A stretch of 64,000 nucleotides of DNA from contig NCEU01000002.1 in the NCBI GenBank assembly GCA_002280855.1, positions 124,001 through 188,000 on the forward strand, read 5' to 3'. Every line of letters starts with the position of its first letter. Position 1 is the first letter of the stretch. The position numbers and the translations under genes were made by a program. Shown piece after piece: positions 17,879 through 26,942 of the stretch. The notes beneath the pieces are model-generated. The model saw nothing but the letters and a program-made list of their open reading frames with translations. It searched no databases and was not told the origin of the DNA. This DNA comes from Sphingomonadales bacterium 32-65-25. Its GTDB lineage: Bacteria; Pseudomonadota; Alphaproteobacteria; Sphingomonadales; Sphingomonadaceae.

Positions 17879-18646
17879 TTACCCGGCGAGTGCTTCGGCA
17901 ATGGCAGCGGCAAGCACGGGATCACCAGCGGCAATCACGGCGCCGCGGCTGGCGGTGGTGAGCGGCTGGCCTTCCCAATTGGTGATCACCCCGCCGGCAC
18001 CGGTGATGATCGGCACGAGCGCAGCCCAATCGTGCAGTTTCAACCCCGATTCGACGACGGCATCGAGATGCCCGGCAGCAACCAGACCATAATTGTGACA
18101 ATCGCCGCCATACAGCGTGTCACGCGCGGCGGTGCGCACGCGTTCGAAACAGGTGAAATCTTCCGACTCAAAAGCCTGCGGGCTGGTGGTGCCGATGCGC
18201 GCCTGGGCAAGATCGGTGCAGTGCCGCACATGCACCCGCGCGCCGTTCAGTGTGGTGTGCTGGCCGGGTGCTGCCATCCAGCGATCGCGGATGATGCATT
18301 GATCGATGATGCCCAGCACCGGCGTGCCCTGCTCCATCAGGCCGATCAGCGTGCCGAACAGGGGCCGCCCGGCAACAAAGGCGCGGGTGCCGTCAATGGG
18401 GTCGAGCACCCATACGCGCTCGGCATCGGGGCGATCATCGCCATATTCCTCACCGATCACGCCATCATCGGGGCGATACTGTTCCAGCAGGCGGCGGATG
18501 GCGGCTTCCGCTTCCTTGTCGGCGGCAGTGACGGGGGAGAAATCTTCCTTGGTCTCCACCAGGAAAGGTCGCCGGAACCAGGGGCGGATGGCCTGGCCGG
18601 CCGCTTCGGCGAGCATTTCGGCAAGGGCGAGATCGCTGATCGTCAC
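17879..18646 (-). CDS. hisN: Histidinol-phosphatase, inositol-monophosphatase type (HisN)
   Basis: A 255-residue member of the IMPase superfamily. Metal-binding motifs are present: GEEYG, VLDPIDGTRAFVAGRPLFGTLIG and the C-terminal LHDWAALVPIITGAGG. The RAFVAGRP extension after DPIDGT is characteristic of the HisN branch that dephosphorylates L-histidinol phosphate, rather than of SuhB or CysQ. The start is a GTG at 18646 that overlaps the TGA of the upstream CoA-transferase gene (GTGA), giving MTISDLALAEMLAEAAGQ; the ORF could be read 70 codons further but that is inside the neighbouring gene. Coupling to a CoA transferase is not functionally obvious. Confidence 0.9.
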   Translation of the reverse strand: MTISDLALAEMLAEAAGQAIRPWFRRPFLVETKEDFSPVTAADKEAEAAIRRLLEQYRPDDGVIGEEYGDDRPDAERVWVLDPIDGTRAFVAGRPLFGTLIGLMEQGTPVLGIIDQCIIRDRWMAAPGQHTTLNGARVHVRHCTDLAQARIGTTSPQAFESEDFTCFERVRTAARDTLYGGDCHNYGLVAAGHLDAVVESGLKLHDWAALVPIITGAGGVITNWEGQPLTTASRGAVIAAGDPVLAAAIAEALAG

Positions 18647-19782
18647 AGGCCGAGTTCCTTCAGGATAGCAGCGCGATCTGCATCCAGATCGGGGGCTGGA
18701 GCGCGGGTGGCGGGATCGGCATGAGCCGAAAGCTTGATCGGATTGCCGGCGGCAATCAGCGGTGTGCCGTCGGGCAGGGCGGTGTGCACCACCATGTTGC
18801 GCGCCTTCACCTGCGGGTTGGCCAGCGCCTGGCCGATGTTGTTCAGTGGCCCGCACGGCACGCCGGCCGCTTCCAGCTTCGGCAGCCAGTGAGCAACGGG
18901 TTGGGTTTGCAGCACGCCTTCCAGCATCGCTGACAATTCATCGGCATGGGTTGTGCGTGCGTTGTTGTCGACAAAGCGCGGATCATCTTGGCGCAGGCCG
19001 AGCGCCTTGCACAGCGCGGTGAACAGCTGGTCGTTGCCAGCCGCGATCACGATGGGCGCATCGGCGCAGCTGTAAGCGGCAAAGGGCGTGATCGACGGGT
19101 GGCGGGCCCCCAGCGGCCCCGGCGATTCTCCGGTGGCGGCATAGCGGGCAATGGCATTTTCGAGGATGGCGATCTGGCCATCAAGCATGGCGACATCGAC
19201 GAACTGGCCGCGGCCGGTTTTGTCCCGGTCATGGAGAGCGGTGAGGATGCCGATCACTGTGAACAGCCCGGCGGTGATGTCGCCAACGCTGGTGCCCACC
19301 CGAGTCGGCGGGCCGCCGGGGTGGCCGGTCACACTCATGATGCCGCCCATCGCCTGCACCACCATGTCGTAGGCGGCTTTCTGACTGTCTGGCCCGGTCT
19401 GGCCAAAGCCGCTGGTGGCGGCGTGGATCAGGCGGGGGTAACGGGCGGCCAGACCCTCCCAGCCATAGCCCAGGCGCGCCATCACGCCGGGGCGATAATT
19501 GTCGATCAGCACATCGGCCTTTTCGAGCAGCGCCTCGAAGATGACGCGATCTTGCGGAGATTTCAGATCGAGCGCGATCGATTGCTTGCCGCGGTTGATG
19601 CTGGCGAAATAGGCGCTGTGGCCCTTGATGAACGGGCCATAGGCGCGGGCATCATCGCCGCCATCGGGCCGCTCCACCTTGATCACGCGGGCACCCAGAT
19701 CGGCCAGCACCATGGTGGCATAAGGGCCGGCGAGCACGCGCGACAGATCAATGACGGTGAGATCGGAGAGGGGACCGGGCAT
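18643..19782 (-). CDS. CaiB/BaiF family (class III) CoA transferase
   Basis: A 379-residue enzyme with family III hallmarks: LSRVLAGPYATMVLADLGARVIKVE at the start, FASINRGKQSIALDLK, VLIDNYRPGVMARLG, the catalytic Asp in AYDMVVQAMGG (about residue 150), and VDVAMLDGQIAILEN. These cytosolic enzymes move CoA between carboxylic acids through an enzyme-bound anhydride; formyl-, succinyl- or carnitine-type substrates are all possible. The ATG at 19782 (MPGPLSDLTVIDLS) matches the usual family start; an ATG at 19851 would add 23 residues. hisN begins within its stop codon. Confidence 0.9.
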   Translation of the reverse strand: MPGPLSDLTVIDLSRVLAGPYATMVLADLGARVIKVERPDGGDDARAYGPFIKGHSAYFASINRGKQSIALDLKSPQDRVIFEALLEKADVLIDNYRPGVMARLGYGWEGLAARYPRLIHAATSGFGQTGPDSQKAAYDMVVQAMGGIMSVTGHPGGPPTRVGTSVGDITAGLFTVIGILTALHDRDKTGRGQFVDVAMLDGQIAILENAIARYAATGESPGPLGARHPSITPFAAYSCADAPIVIAAGNDQLFTALCKALGLRQDDPRFVDNNARTTHADELSAMLEGVLQTQPVAHWLPKLEAAGVPCGPLNNIGQALANPQVKARNMVVHTALPDGTPLIAAGNPIKLSAHADPATRAPAPDLDADRAAILKELGL

Positions 19783-19866
19783 GGCCACGGGTGTAGCGAT
19801 GTTTTTCCCCCTCGTCACCGCCCCGCCGGCTGGATAGACCATAGGCAACATATGAGGGGAATGACC

Positions 19867-22077
19867 ATGCGATCACTGATTCTGGCGGCGCTTCTGCTGG
19901 GTACCGCTGCTGCTGCGCAACCGGCCGCCAATCGCGAAGCGGCGTACGACGCCCAAATCAGCAGCGCCGATCAGATGGCGTGGCTGAAGACCATGGCCGC
20001 CGGCCCCAATCACCTGGGCAGCCCGCACAACCAGGCCAATGCCGCGCTGATCGAGAAGATGTTCCGCTTATGGGGCTGGCAAGTGAAGCGCGCCGATTAT
20101 CAGGTGCTCTATCCCACGCCGGTTTCCACGGCGTTGGCTCTCGTGGGCCCGGTGGCAAAGACGCTGGGCGGGCAGGAGCCGGGCATCCCGCAGGACGCCA
20201 CCTCCAACAGCCTTGCCGGCGCGTTGCCGCCCTATGTGGCATTTCAGGGTGATGGCGATGTCACGGCGCCGGTGGTGTATGTGAACTATGGCCTGCCCGC
20301 CGATTATGAGGCGCTGGCGCGGCGCGGCATTTCGGTGAAAGGCAAGATCGTCATCGCGCGTTATGGCGCTGGCTGGCGCGGCCTGAAGCCGAAACTGGCG
20401 CAGGAACAGGGCGCCATCGGCTGCCTGATCTATTCCGATCCGCAGCAGGATGGTTATGGTTCGGCTGACTCTTATCCGAACGGCGGTGGCCGTCCGCCGG
20501 CCGGGGTCCAACGCGGCAGCGTGCTCGACATGATCACCTATCCCGGCGATCCGCTCACCCCCGGTGTGGGTGCCACCAAGGATGCCAAGCGCCTGACCCG
20601 CGAGACCGCGCCGACGGTGCTGAAAATCCCCGCCCTGCCGATTTCCTATGCCGATGCGACCGAGATCCTCTCCCGTCTGAAGGGTGCGCCCGTGCCCAAC
20701 GATTGGCGCGGCGGCCTGCCGTTCCATTATCGTTTCGGCGGCAGCGACGATGTGCAGGTGCATCTGAAGGTGCAATCGGAATGGTCGCTGAAGACCATTT
20801 CCAACGTGATCGCCACGCTGCCCGGATCGTCGAAGAAGGACGAATGGATCGTGCGCGGCAACCATTATGATGGCTGGGTGTTCGGCGCCTCTGATCCGCT
20901 GTCGGGCGAAGTCGCGATGATGAGCGAAGCCAAGGCGCTGGGCGCGCTGTGGAAATCCGGCTGGCGGCCCAAGCGCAGCATTGTTTACGCCAGCTGGGAC
21001 GGCGAGGAGCCGGGCCTGTTGGGCTCCACCGAGTGGGTGGAGGAGCATATCGCCGAACTGCGCCAGAAGGCGGTGGTGTACATCAACAGCGACAGCAATG
21101 GCCGCGGCTTCCTGGGCGTCGATGGCAGTGGGCAGTTCACGTCGCTGATCGGCAAGGCCGCTGCTGATGTGAAGGATCCGCAGACCGGCGCCAGCGTGGC
21201 AGACCGCTGGCGCGCCGGCGTGCGCGCCAAGGCGTTCGACGGCCTGCGCGGCAACCCCGCAGCACTGGCCGCGGCCGAACTGGCCGCCGATCAGCCGATG
21301 GACGCGCTGGGTTCGGGCAGTGATTACACCGCCTTCATCCACCATGCCGGTGTGTCGTCGATCAACATCGGCTTTGGCGGCGAGGGCGAGAGCGCGGGTT
21401 CCTATCACTCGATCTACGACAGCTATGATCATTTCGTGCGCTGGGATGATCCGGGCCTCGTCTATGGCGCGGTGCTGTCCAAGGTGGCGGGCCGGATGGT
21501 GATGCGGCTGGCCGATGCCGATGCGCTGCCGGTGCGTTTTGGCCCGGTGGCCGGCGCGGCCCGCAGCTATTTCAATGAGATCAAGACGCTGATCGAAAAC
21601 CGCCGCAAGGAGGACGACAAGCGCGCCGGGCTGAGTGCCGACATCTACCGGTTGGGCAGCGATCCGCGCGATCCGCTGGGCCCGCCGCTGCCGAAAACGC
21701 CGACCCCGGCGCTGAATCTGGCCGTGCTGGATGCCGCCATCACCCGTCTGGATGGCGCCGCCAAGGCCTTTGATGCCGCAATTTCGGCCAAGGAAGCCAG
21801 CCTGACCCCGGCGCAAACCGCCGCGCTCAACGGCAAGTTGCGCGATATCGAGCAGACGCTGCTCAGCCCATCAGGCCTGCCGTTCCGGCCGTGGTTCCGC
21901 AACATCCTTTATGCGCCGGGCCGCTTCACCGGCTATGGTTCCAAGACGCTGCCGGGCCTGCGCGAAGCGGTGGAAGAGCGGCGCTTTGACGATGCGACCC
22001 GCGAAGCCGGGATCGCGGCCAAGGCGCTGGGTGATTATGCTGACCGCTTGAATGAGGCGGCGGGGTTGCTCAAGTGA
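19867..22077 (+). CDS. M28 family peptidase, glutamate carboxypeptidase II-like, secreted
   Basis: A 736-residue secreted metallopeptidase. It has a signal peptide (MRSLILAALLLGTAAAAQ), a PA insert (YVNYGLPADYEALARRGISVKGKIVIARYG), the co-catalytic zinc site and a C-terminal transferrin-receptor-like dimerisation region. Zinc ligands and the catalytic Glu can be read in GNHYDGW, SDPLSG, WDGEEPGLLGS, NSDSNGRG and YHSIYDSYDHF. The family cleaves C-terminal glutamate or aspartate from peptides in the periplasm. The ATG at 19867 is favoured because GAGGGG lies eight bases upstream; ATGs at 19852 and 19861 are too close to it. It heads a three-gene run joined by GTGA overlaps. Confidence 0.94.
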   Translation: MRSLILAALLLGTAAAAQPAANREAAYDAQISSADQMAWLKTMAAGPNHLGSPHNQANAALIEKMFRLWGWQVKRADYQVLYPTPVSTALALVGPVAKTLGGQEPGIPQDATSNSLAGALPPYVAFQGDGDVTAPVVYVNYGLPADYEALARRGISVKGKIVIARYGAGWRGLKPKLAQEQGAIGCLIYSDPQQDGYGSADSYPNGGGRPPAGVQRGSVLDMITYPGDPLTPGVGATKDAKRLTRETAPTVLKIPALPISYADATEILSRLKGAPVPNDWRGGLPFHYRFGGSDDVQVHLKVQSEWSLKTISNVIATLPGSSKKDEWIVRGNHYDGWVFGASDPLSGEVAMMSEAKALGALWKSGWRPKRSIVYASWDGEEPGLLGSTEWVEEHIAELRQKAVVYINSDSNGRGFLGVDGSGQFTSLIGKAAADVKDPQTGASVADRWRAGVRAKAFDGLRGNPAALAAAELAADQPMDALGSGSDYTAFIHHAGVSSINIGFGGEGESAGSYHSIYDSYDHFVRWDDPGLVYGAVLSKVAGRMVMRLADADALPVRFGPVAGAARSYFNEIKTLIENRRKEDDKRAGLSADIYRLGSDPRDPLGPPLPKTPTPALNLAVLDAAITRLDGAAKAFDAAISAKEASLTPAQTAALNGKLRDIEQTLLSPSGLPFRPWFRNILYAPGRFTGYGSKTLPGLREAVEERRFDDATREAGIAAKALGDYADRLNEAAGLLK

Positions 22078-22988
22078 AGCGCGCTGCCCTCGTTCTAGCC
22101 TTGCTGGCCGCCACGCCGGCGCTGGCACAGCGGATGCGGCCGGCGGATGTCGATAAATTGCCGTCCTCCGCCCCGGCGCTGACCGAGGCCTATGGCAAGG
22201 AACCAACCCAGGTCGGCGATCTGCGCCTGCCGGCGGGTCCCGGCCCGCACCCGGTGGTGATCGTCATCCATGGCGGCTGCTGGTGGAAGGGTTTCGCCAC
22301 CCGCCAGAACACCGCCGCGCTGGCCAGCCGGCTGACGGAAATGGGCTTTGCCACCTGGAACATCGAATATCGCCAGGCCGGCGAGACGGGACCGGATGGC
22401 AAGTACAGCGGCGATTCCGGTGCCGGCTGGCCTGGCACCTTTAAGGACTGGGCCGCCGCCACCGATCACTTGCGCGACCTCGCCAAACGCCACCCACTCG
22501 ACCTCAGCCGCGTGGCCGTCACCGGACACAGCGCCGGCGCCCATGCCGCGCTATGGGTGGCCAGCCGCCACAAACTGCCGAAGGACAGCGAGATCGCCTC
22601 GCCTGATCCGCTGCAGATCGGCGCGGTCGTGGCCATCGACGGCCCGGGCGATCCGGCCGCCGAGATCGACACGTTTGAAAAGGGCTGCGGTGTCCCGGCC
22701 GGCAAGGCGATGTTTGGCGGCACGCCGGCTGAGCAGCCCAAGCGCTGGGCCGAAGGCAGCCCGCAGGCGCAATTGCCGCTGGACGTGAAATCCGGCCTGG
22801 TATCTGCCAGCCTGTTCCTGTCGCCCACGGCCACCGCCAAGTGGGTGACCGAAGCCCGCAAGGGTAAGGACAAATCCAGCGCCCTCATCCTCGGCGGCAC
22901 CGGCCATTTCGAAGTGATCGCACCGGGCAGCCCGGTGTGGAGCCAGGTCGAAGCCTTTCTGCTGGAACAACTGAAGGTGGAAAAGTGA
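22074..22988 (+). CDS. Secreted alpha/beta hydrolase (BD-FAE/esterase-lipase type)
   Basis: A 304-residue protein with a signal peptide (MKRAALVLALLAATPALAQ), the oxyanion-hole motif IHGGCWWKG and the nucleophile elbow GHSAGAH; the His is probably in GGTGHFEVI near the end and the acid in the segment before it. This is the bacterial hormone-sensitive-lipase/feruloyl-esterase type fold. It starts with GTG overlapping the TGA of the M28 peptidase gene, and its own TGA overlaps the GTG of the GST gene. Neighbouring a peptidase, it may act on peptide or acyl-amino-acid esters, but no residue fixes the substrate. Confidence 0.88.
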   Translation: MKRAALVLALLAATPALAQRMRPADVDKLPSSAPALTEAYGKEPTQVGDLRLPAGPGPHPVVIVIHGGCWWKGFATRQNTAALASRLTEMGFATWNIEYRQAGETGPDGKYSGDSGAGWPGTFKDWAAATDHLRDLAKRHPLDLSRVAVTGHSAGAHAALWVASRHKLPKDSEIASPDPLQIGAVVAIDGPGDPAAEIDTFEKGCGVPAGKAMFGGTPAEQPKRWAEGSPQAQLPLDVKSGLVSASLFLSPTATAKWVTEARKGKDKSSALILGGTGHFEVIAPGSPVWSQVEAFLLEQLKVEK

Positions 22989-23563
22989 AACTCCTCGCCT
23001 CCTCAACATCACCCTATGCCCGCAAGCTGCGGGTGATCGCACACGAACTGGGCATCGCCCTGCCGGTGGAAGACACAGCGCCGATGACCGATCCGGCCGC
23101 GCTGCTGGCGGCCAATCCGCTCGGTAAGGTGCCGGCGCTGGTGCTTGATGATGGCAGCGCCATCATCGATTCACCGGTGATCGCCGCCTTCCTGCTGGCC
23201 AGCGTGCCGGGGCAGCATCTGATGGCGCAGAGCGGCCATGATCATTGGCAGGCGCGCACCACCGAGGCGCTGGCCGATGGCGTGCTCGATGCCGCGATCA
23301 TCCTGCGCTTCAACATGGCGCAGGGCATCACCTCTGGCCCGTGGGTGGACAGGCAGTATCGCGCCATCGAACGCGCGCTCAGCGTGATGAACACCCGCGC
23401 TGGCGGCAGCGGCTTTGGCGATATCTGCATCGCGGTCGCCTGCGATTATCTCAGCTTCCGCTTCACCGATCTGCACTGGCGTGAGCATAACGCGGCGCTG
23501 GCGGAATTGACGGATCGGCTGCTGGCCACGCCGGCGTTCGCTGCAACACGACCGCCGGCCTGA
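22985..23563 (+). CDS. Glutathione S-transferase family protein
   Basis: A 192-residue protein with the N-terminal thioredoxin-like half (VKLLASSTSPYARKLRV, then GKVPALVLDDGSAIIDSPVIAAFL) and an all-helical C-terminal half (TTEALADGVLDAAIILRF, FGDICIAVACDYLSFRF). The Ser/Thr-Ser-Pro-Tyr near residue 10 is the place where GSTs activate the glutathione thiol. The GTG start at 22985 overlaps the preceding stop codon (GTGA). The ILRFN and DICIAVACDYLSFR pattern resembles the YibF/YfcF branch. Substrate unknown; the coupling to secreted enzymes may reflect expression only, since this protein has no signal peptide. Confidence 0.88.
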   Translation: MKLLASSTSPYARKLRVIAHELGIALPVEDTAPMTDPAALLAANPLGKVPALVLDDGSAIIDSPVIAAFLLASVPGQHLMAQSGHDHWQARTTEALADGVLDAAIILRFNMAQGITSGPWVDRQYRAIERALSVMNTRAGGSGFGDICIAVACDYLSFRFTDLHWREHNAALAELTDRLLATPAFAATRPPA

Positions 23564-23566
23564 GCC

Positions 23567-25027
23567 TCACTTCTTCAGTTCGCGCGCCAGTGCCTTGGCG
23601 GTCTTTGCGCCATAGGGCGGCTTGAACCCGGCCAGCCCGGCCAGATCGATCTTGGGCTGGCTGTAGATGGCCTTGGGATGGCTGAATTCCTTGAAGCCAT
23701 CGTGGCCGTGGTAATTGCCCATGCCGGCCGGGCCGATGCCGCCGAACGGCAGATCTTCGGCTGAAACGTGGAAGATCACGTCGTTCACCGTCACGCCGCC
23801 CGAAATGGTGCGGTCGAGCACGCGGCGCTGTTCCAGTTCGTCCTGCCCGAACCAGTAGAGGCCCAGCGGCCGGTCGCGGCGGTTGATCTCGTCGATGGCG
23901 CCGTCCACTGCCTTGTAGGTGCGCACCGGCAGCAAGGGCCCGAAGATTTCCTCCTGCATCACCGTCATTTCATCGGTGGCGCCGCGGATGATGTGCAGCG
24001 GCATCTTGTTGGTGTTCTGCTTGGAAAAATCCTCGTTCGCCGGGTTCACCACCACCACGTCGGCGCCCTTGGCGCGGGCGTCTTCCACATGGGCTTCCAG
24101 TCGTTCCCGGTGACGGGCGCCGAGCACGCTGGTGTAATCCGGGTTGGCCAGCATGGTTGGGTACATCTTGGCGGTCGCGGCCTTCAGCCCCTCGATGATC
24201 TCGCCTTCCTTCTCTTCGGGCACCAGCAGATAATCCGGCGCCAGGCAGATCTGGCCGGCGTTCATCAATTTGCCCATCGCCACGCGCTCGGTGGCCGACG
24301 CCACATCGGCGGAGCGCGAGATGATGGTGGGCGATTTGCCGCCCAGTTCGAGCGTCAGCGGCACCAGATTCTTGGCGGCGGCCGCCATCACATGGCGGGC
24401 CACGCTGGTGGCACCGGTGAAGATGATGTGATCGAACGGCAGTTCGGTGAACGCCTTGCCCACTTCCGGCCCGCCGGTGATCACCGCGATTTCGGTCTGG
24501 TCAAACGCCGCTTCCAGCACTTCCTTCATCAGCGCCGAAGTGACCGGCGTATATTCCGATGGCTTGATCATCGCGCGGTTGCCGGCAGCCAGCACGCCTG
24601 CAAGCGGCGCGAAGGTGAGGTTCACCGGGAAATTCCACGGGGACAGGATCCCGACGACGCCCTTGGGCTGCCATTCCACCCGCGCTTTCGCACCAAGCAG
24701 GCCCATGGGGAAATCGAGCTTGCGCTTTTCGGGCTTCATCCAGGCATCGAGATGCTTCAGCGCATGCTTGAGCGGCTTGATCGACGCCATGATGTCGGTG
24801 ACCAGGCTGAGTTCGGTCGAGCGGTGGCCGAAATCCTCGCTCATCGCGGCGGCAAAGCGATCCTTGTTGGCCAGCACCACATCGAGCGCGCGGTCCAACC
24901 GGTCGCGCCGCGTGGCGGCCGTTACCGGCAGTTCGGCGGTGAAACTGGCGCGCTGTGCATCAAGCACGCCCCGCATGTTCGCGGCATCGCGGGCATCCCA
25001 TTCAGCGGTTTTGGCGATCGTGGCCAT
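23567..25027 (-). CDS. Coniferyl-aldehyde-dehydrogenase-type aldehyde dehydrogenase
   Basis: A 486-residue NAD(P)-dependent aldehyde dehydrogenase. The cofactor region GVVGILSPWNFPVNLTFAPL, the IKPSEYTP segment, the general base Glu in LELGGKSP and the catalytic Cys in NAGQICLAPDY are intact. The opening (RDRLDRALDVVLANKDRFAAAMSEDFGHRS) and end (NDVIFHVSAEDLPFGGIGPAGMGNYHG) place it in the branch that includes coniferyl aldehyde dehydrogenase CalB. Oxidation of an aromatic or medium-chain aldehyde is likely. The C-terminal region is polar, without the hydrophobic anchor of the fatty-aldehyde branch. It converges on the GST gene with 3 bp between stops. Confidence 0.92.
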   Translation of the reverse strand: MATIAKTAEWDARDAANMRGVLDAQRASFTAELPVTAATRRDRLDRALDVVLANKDRFAAAMSEDFGHRSTELSLVTDIMASIKPLKHALKHLDAWMKPEKRKLDFPMGLLGAKARVEWQPKGVVGILSPWNFPVNLTFAPLAGVLAAGNRAMIKPSEYTPVTSALMKEVLEAAFDQTEIAVITGGPEVGKAFTELPFDHIIFTGATSVARHVMAAAAKNLVPLTLELGGKSPTIISRSADVASATERVAMGKLMNAGQICLAPDYLLVPEEKEGEIIEGLKAATAKMYPTMLANPDYTSVLGARHRERLEAHVEDARAKGADVVVVNPANEDFSKQNTNKMPLHIIRGATDEMTVMQEEIFGPLLPVRTYKAVDGAIDEINRRDRPLGLYWFGQDELEQRRVLDRTISGGVTVNDVIFHVSAEDLPFGGIGPAGMGNYHGHDGFKEFSHPKAIYSQPKIDLAGLAGFKPPYGAKTAKALARELKK

Positions 25028-25186
25028 GGCTCATCTCCCTTGCTTGTTTGGGCGCAGCCTAGGCGGGTTATCCGCTGCCGCCAAGCCGCCCACATTGAAG
25101 GGGAACTGCGCCGTTCTGACAGACTGGCGGGGCGCTGCGCTTTGCGGCATCGTGGCCGCAATAAAAACGCCTTGGGGAAATGATGA

Positions 25187-26917
25187 ATGAGCAACTGGCC
25201 CGCCATGTCGATTGCCGAAGCCCATGCGCTGCTCACCGCGCCGGGCCAGCCGCTGGAGATGGAAACGGTTGCCATCCAGGGCCGGCCCACAAGAGTCTGG
25301 AAGAATGCGCCGCCATCGTTGGCCCATTGTTTCGCCGCCGGCCGCGCCCATGGCGACAAGGTCTTCATGGTGCTGGACGAGGAACGGGTGACGTTCGAAG
25401 CCTTTGCCCGCGCCACGCTGGCGCTGGCCGAGCGGTTGAAGGCCGATGGCCTGGTGAAGGGCGACCGCGTGGCGGTGGTGATGCGCAACCTGCCGGAATG
25501 GCCGGTGGCCTTTTATGCCGCCAGCCTGTGCGGGGCGATCGTCACGCCCTTGAACGCCTGGTGGACGGGCGGCGAGCTGGAATATGGCCTGACCGACAGC
25601 GGCACCAAGATCCTGCTGATCGATGCCGAGCGCTACAACCGCATCGCCGAACATCTGCCCAACTGCCCGGACCTGGAGCAGATCTACGTCACCCGCGCCA
25701 GCGAACTGGAACTTGGTGATCCGCGTGCGCGCCGGCTGGAAGAGGTGATCGGCTGGCCGATGGACTGGGCGTCGCTGAAGGACCGTGCCATCCCGGCCGA
25801 TGCCCTGGCGCTTCAGCCCGAAGATGACGCGACGATTTTCTACACCAGCGGCACCACCGGCAAGCCCAAGGGCGCGCTGGGCAGCCACCGCAACATCTGT
25901 TCCAACATCATGGCCAGTGCCAGCAGCAACGCGCGCAGTTTCCTGCGGCGCGGCGAGCAGCCGCCGGCGGCTGACCCCAACGCCCCGCAGAAGGCGACGC
26001 TGCTATCGGTGCCCTTCTTCCACGCCACCGGTTGCCATGCCGTGCTCAATCCCGCGCTGGTGGGCGGCGTGAAGCTGGTGCTGATGAAGAAATGGGATGT
26101 GGTGGAAGCCATGACGCTGATCGAACGTGAGAAGATCAGCTCGGCCGGCGGCGTGCCCACCATCGCCTGGCAGATCCTGGAACATCCCGACCGCGCCAAA
26201 TATGACCTGTCGAGCCTGGAGGCCGTCTCCTATGGCGGCGCGCCATCAGCGCCCGAACTGGTTCGCCAGATCGCCAAGGAGTTCAAGGCCAAACCCGGCA
26301 ACGGCTGGGGCATGACCGAGACCAGCGCCACCTTCACCCACCACATGGCGGAAGATTATGAGCACCGGCCCGACAGCTGCGGCCCGCCGGTGCCAGTGTG
26401 TGATCTGCAGGTGCGCGACCCTGACGGCAAGGTGCTCGGCCCCAATGAAGTCGGCGAAATCTATGGCTTCGGCCCCAACGTGGTGCGGCTCTATTGGAAC
26501 AAGCCCGAAGCCACGGCGGCCACCTTCATCGACGGCTGGGTGCGCACCGGCGATCTGGGGCGCATCGATGAAGAAGGCTTCTGCTTCATCATCGACCGCG
26601 CCAAGGACATGCTGATCCGCGGCGGCGAGAATATCTACTGCGTCGAGGTGGAAAACGCGTTGTACGAGCATCCGGCGGTGATGGACGCCGCGCTGGTCGG
26701 CCGCCCGCACAAGCAGTTGGGCGAGGAACCGGTGGCGTTCGTGACGCTGAAGGAAGGCGTCGACGCCAGCGAAGAGGAACTGCGCGCCTTCGTGGCGGCG
26801 CGGCAGGCGGCCTTCAAAGTGCCGGTTGCGGTGCATTTCAGCCGCGAACCGCTGCCACGGAACGCCAATGGCAAGATCCTGAAGACCGAGCTCAAGAAGC
26901 TGGTGGCCGGGGGCTGA
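25187..26917 (+). CDS. Acyl-CoA synthetase (AMP-forming), ANL superfamily
   Basis: A 576-residue adenylate-forming enzyme. The core motifs are all present: YTSGTTGKPKGALGSH (P-loop, A3), a substrate region around VPFFHATGCH, SYGGAPSAPELV, GWGMTETSATFTH (A5), DGWVRTGDLGRIDEEGF (A7), DRAKDMLIRGGENIYCVEVE (A8) and the catalytic Lys in PRNANGKILKTELKK (A10). It activates a carboxylic acid with ATP and joins it to CoA. Length and motif details fit long- or medium-chain fatty-acid or aromatic-acid ligases. The ATG at 25187 is preceded by GGGGAA. It is divergent from the aldehyde dehydrogenase, so the two could serve one aldehyde-acid-CoA pathway. Confidence 0.94.
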   Translation: MSNWPAMSIAEAHALLTAPGQPLEMETVAIQGRPTRVWKNAPPSLAHCFAAGRAHGDKVFMVLDEERVTFEAFARATLALAERLKADGLVKGDRVAVVMRNLPEWPVAFYAASLCGAIVTPLNAWWTGGELEYGLTDSGTKILLIDAERYNRIAEHLPNCPDLEQIYVTRASELELGDPRARRLEEVIGWPMDWASLKDRAIPADALALQPEDDATIFYTSGTTGKPKGALGSHRNICSNIMASASSNARSFLRRGEQPPAADPNAPQKATLLSVPFFHATGCHAVLNPALVGGVKLVLMKKWDVVEAMTLIEREKISSAGGVPTIAWQILEHPDRAKYDLSSLEAVSYGGAPSAPELVRQIAKEFKAKPGNGWGMTETSATFTHHMAEDYEHRPDSCGPPVPVCDLQVRDPDGKVLGPNEVGEIYGFGPNVVRLYWNKPEATAATFIDGWVRTGDLGRIDEEGFCFIIDRAKDMLIRGGENIYCVEVENALYEHPAVMDAALVGRPHKQLGEEPVAFVTLKEGVDASEEELRAFVAARQAAFKVPVAVHFSREPLPRNANGKILKTELKKLVAGG

Positions 26918-26942
26918 GCTTCAGGCCCCCGGCCAGCCGGCC

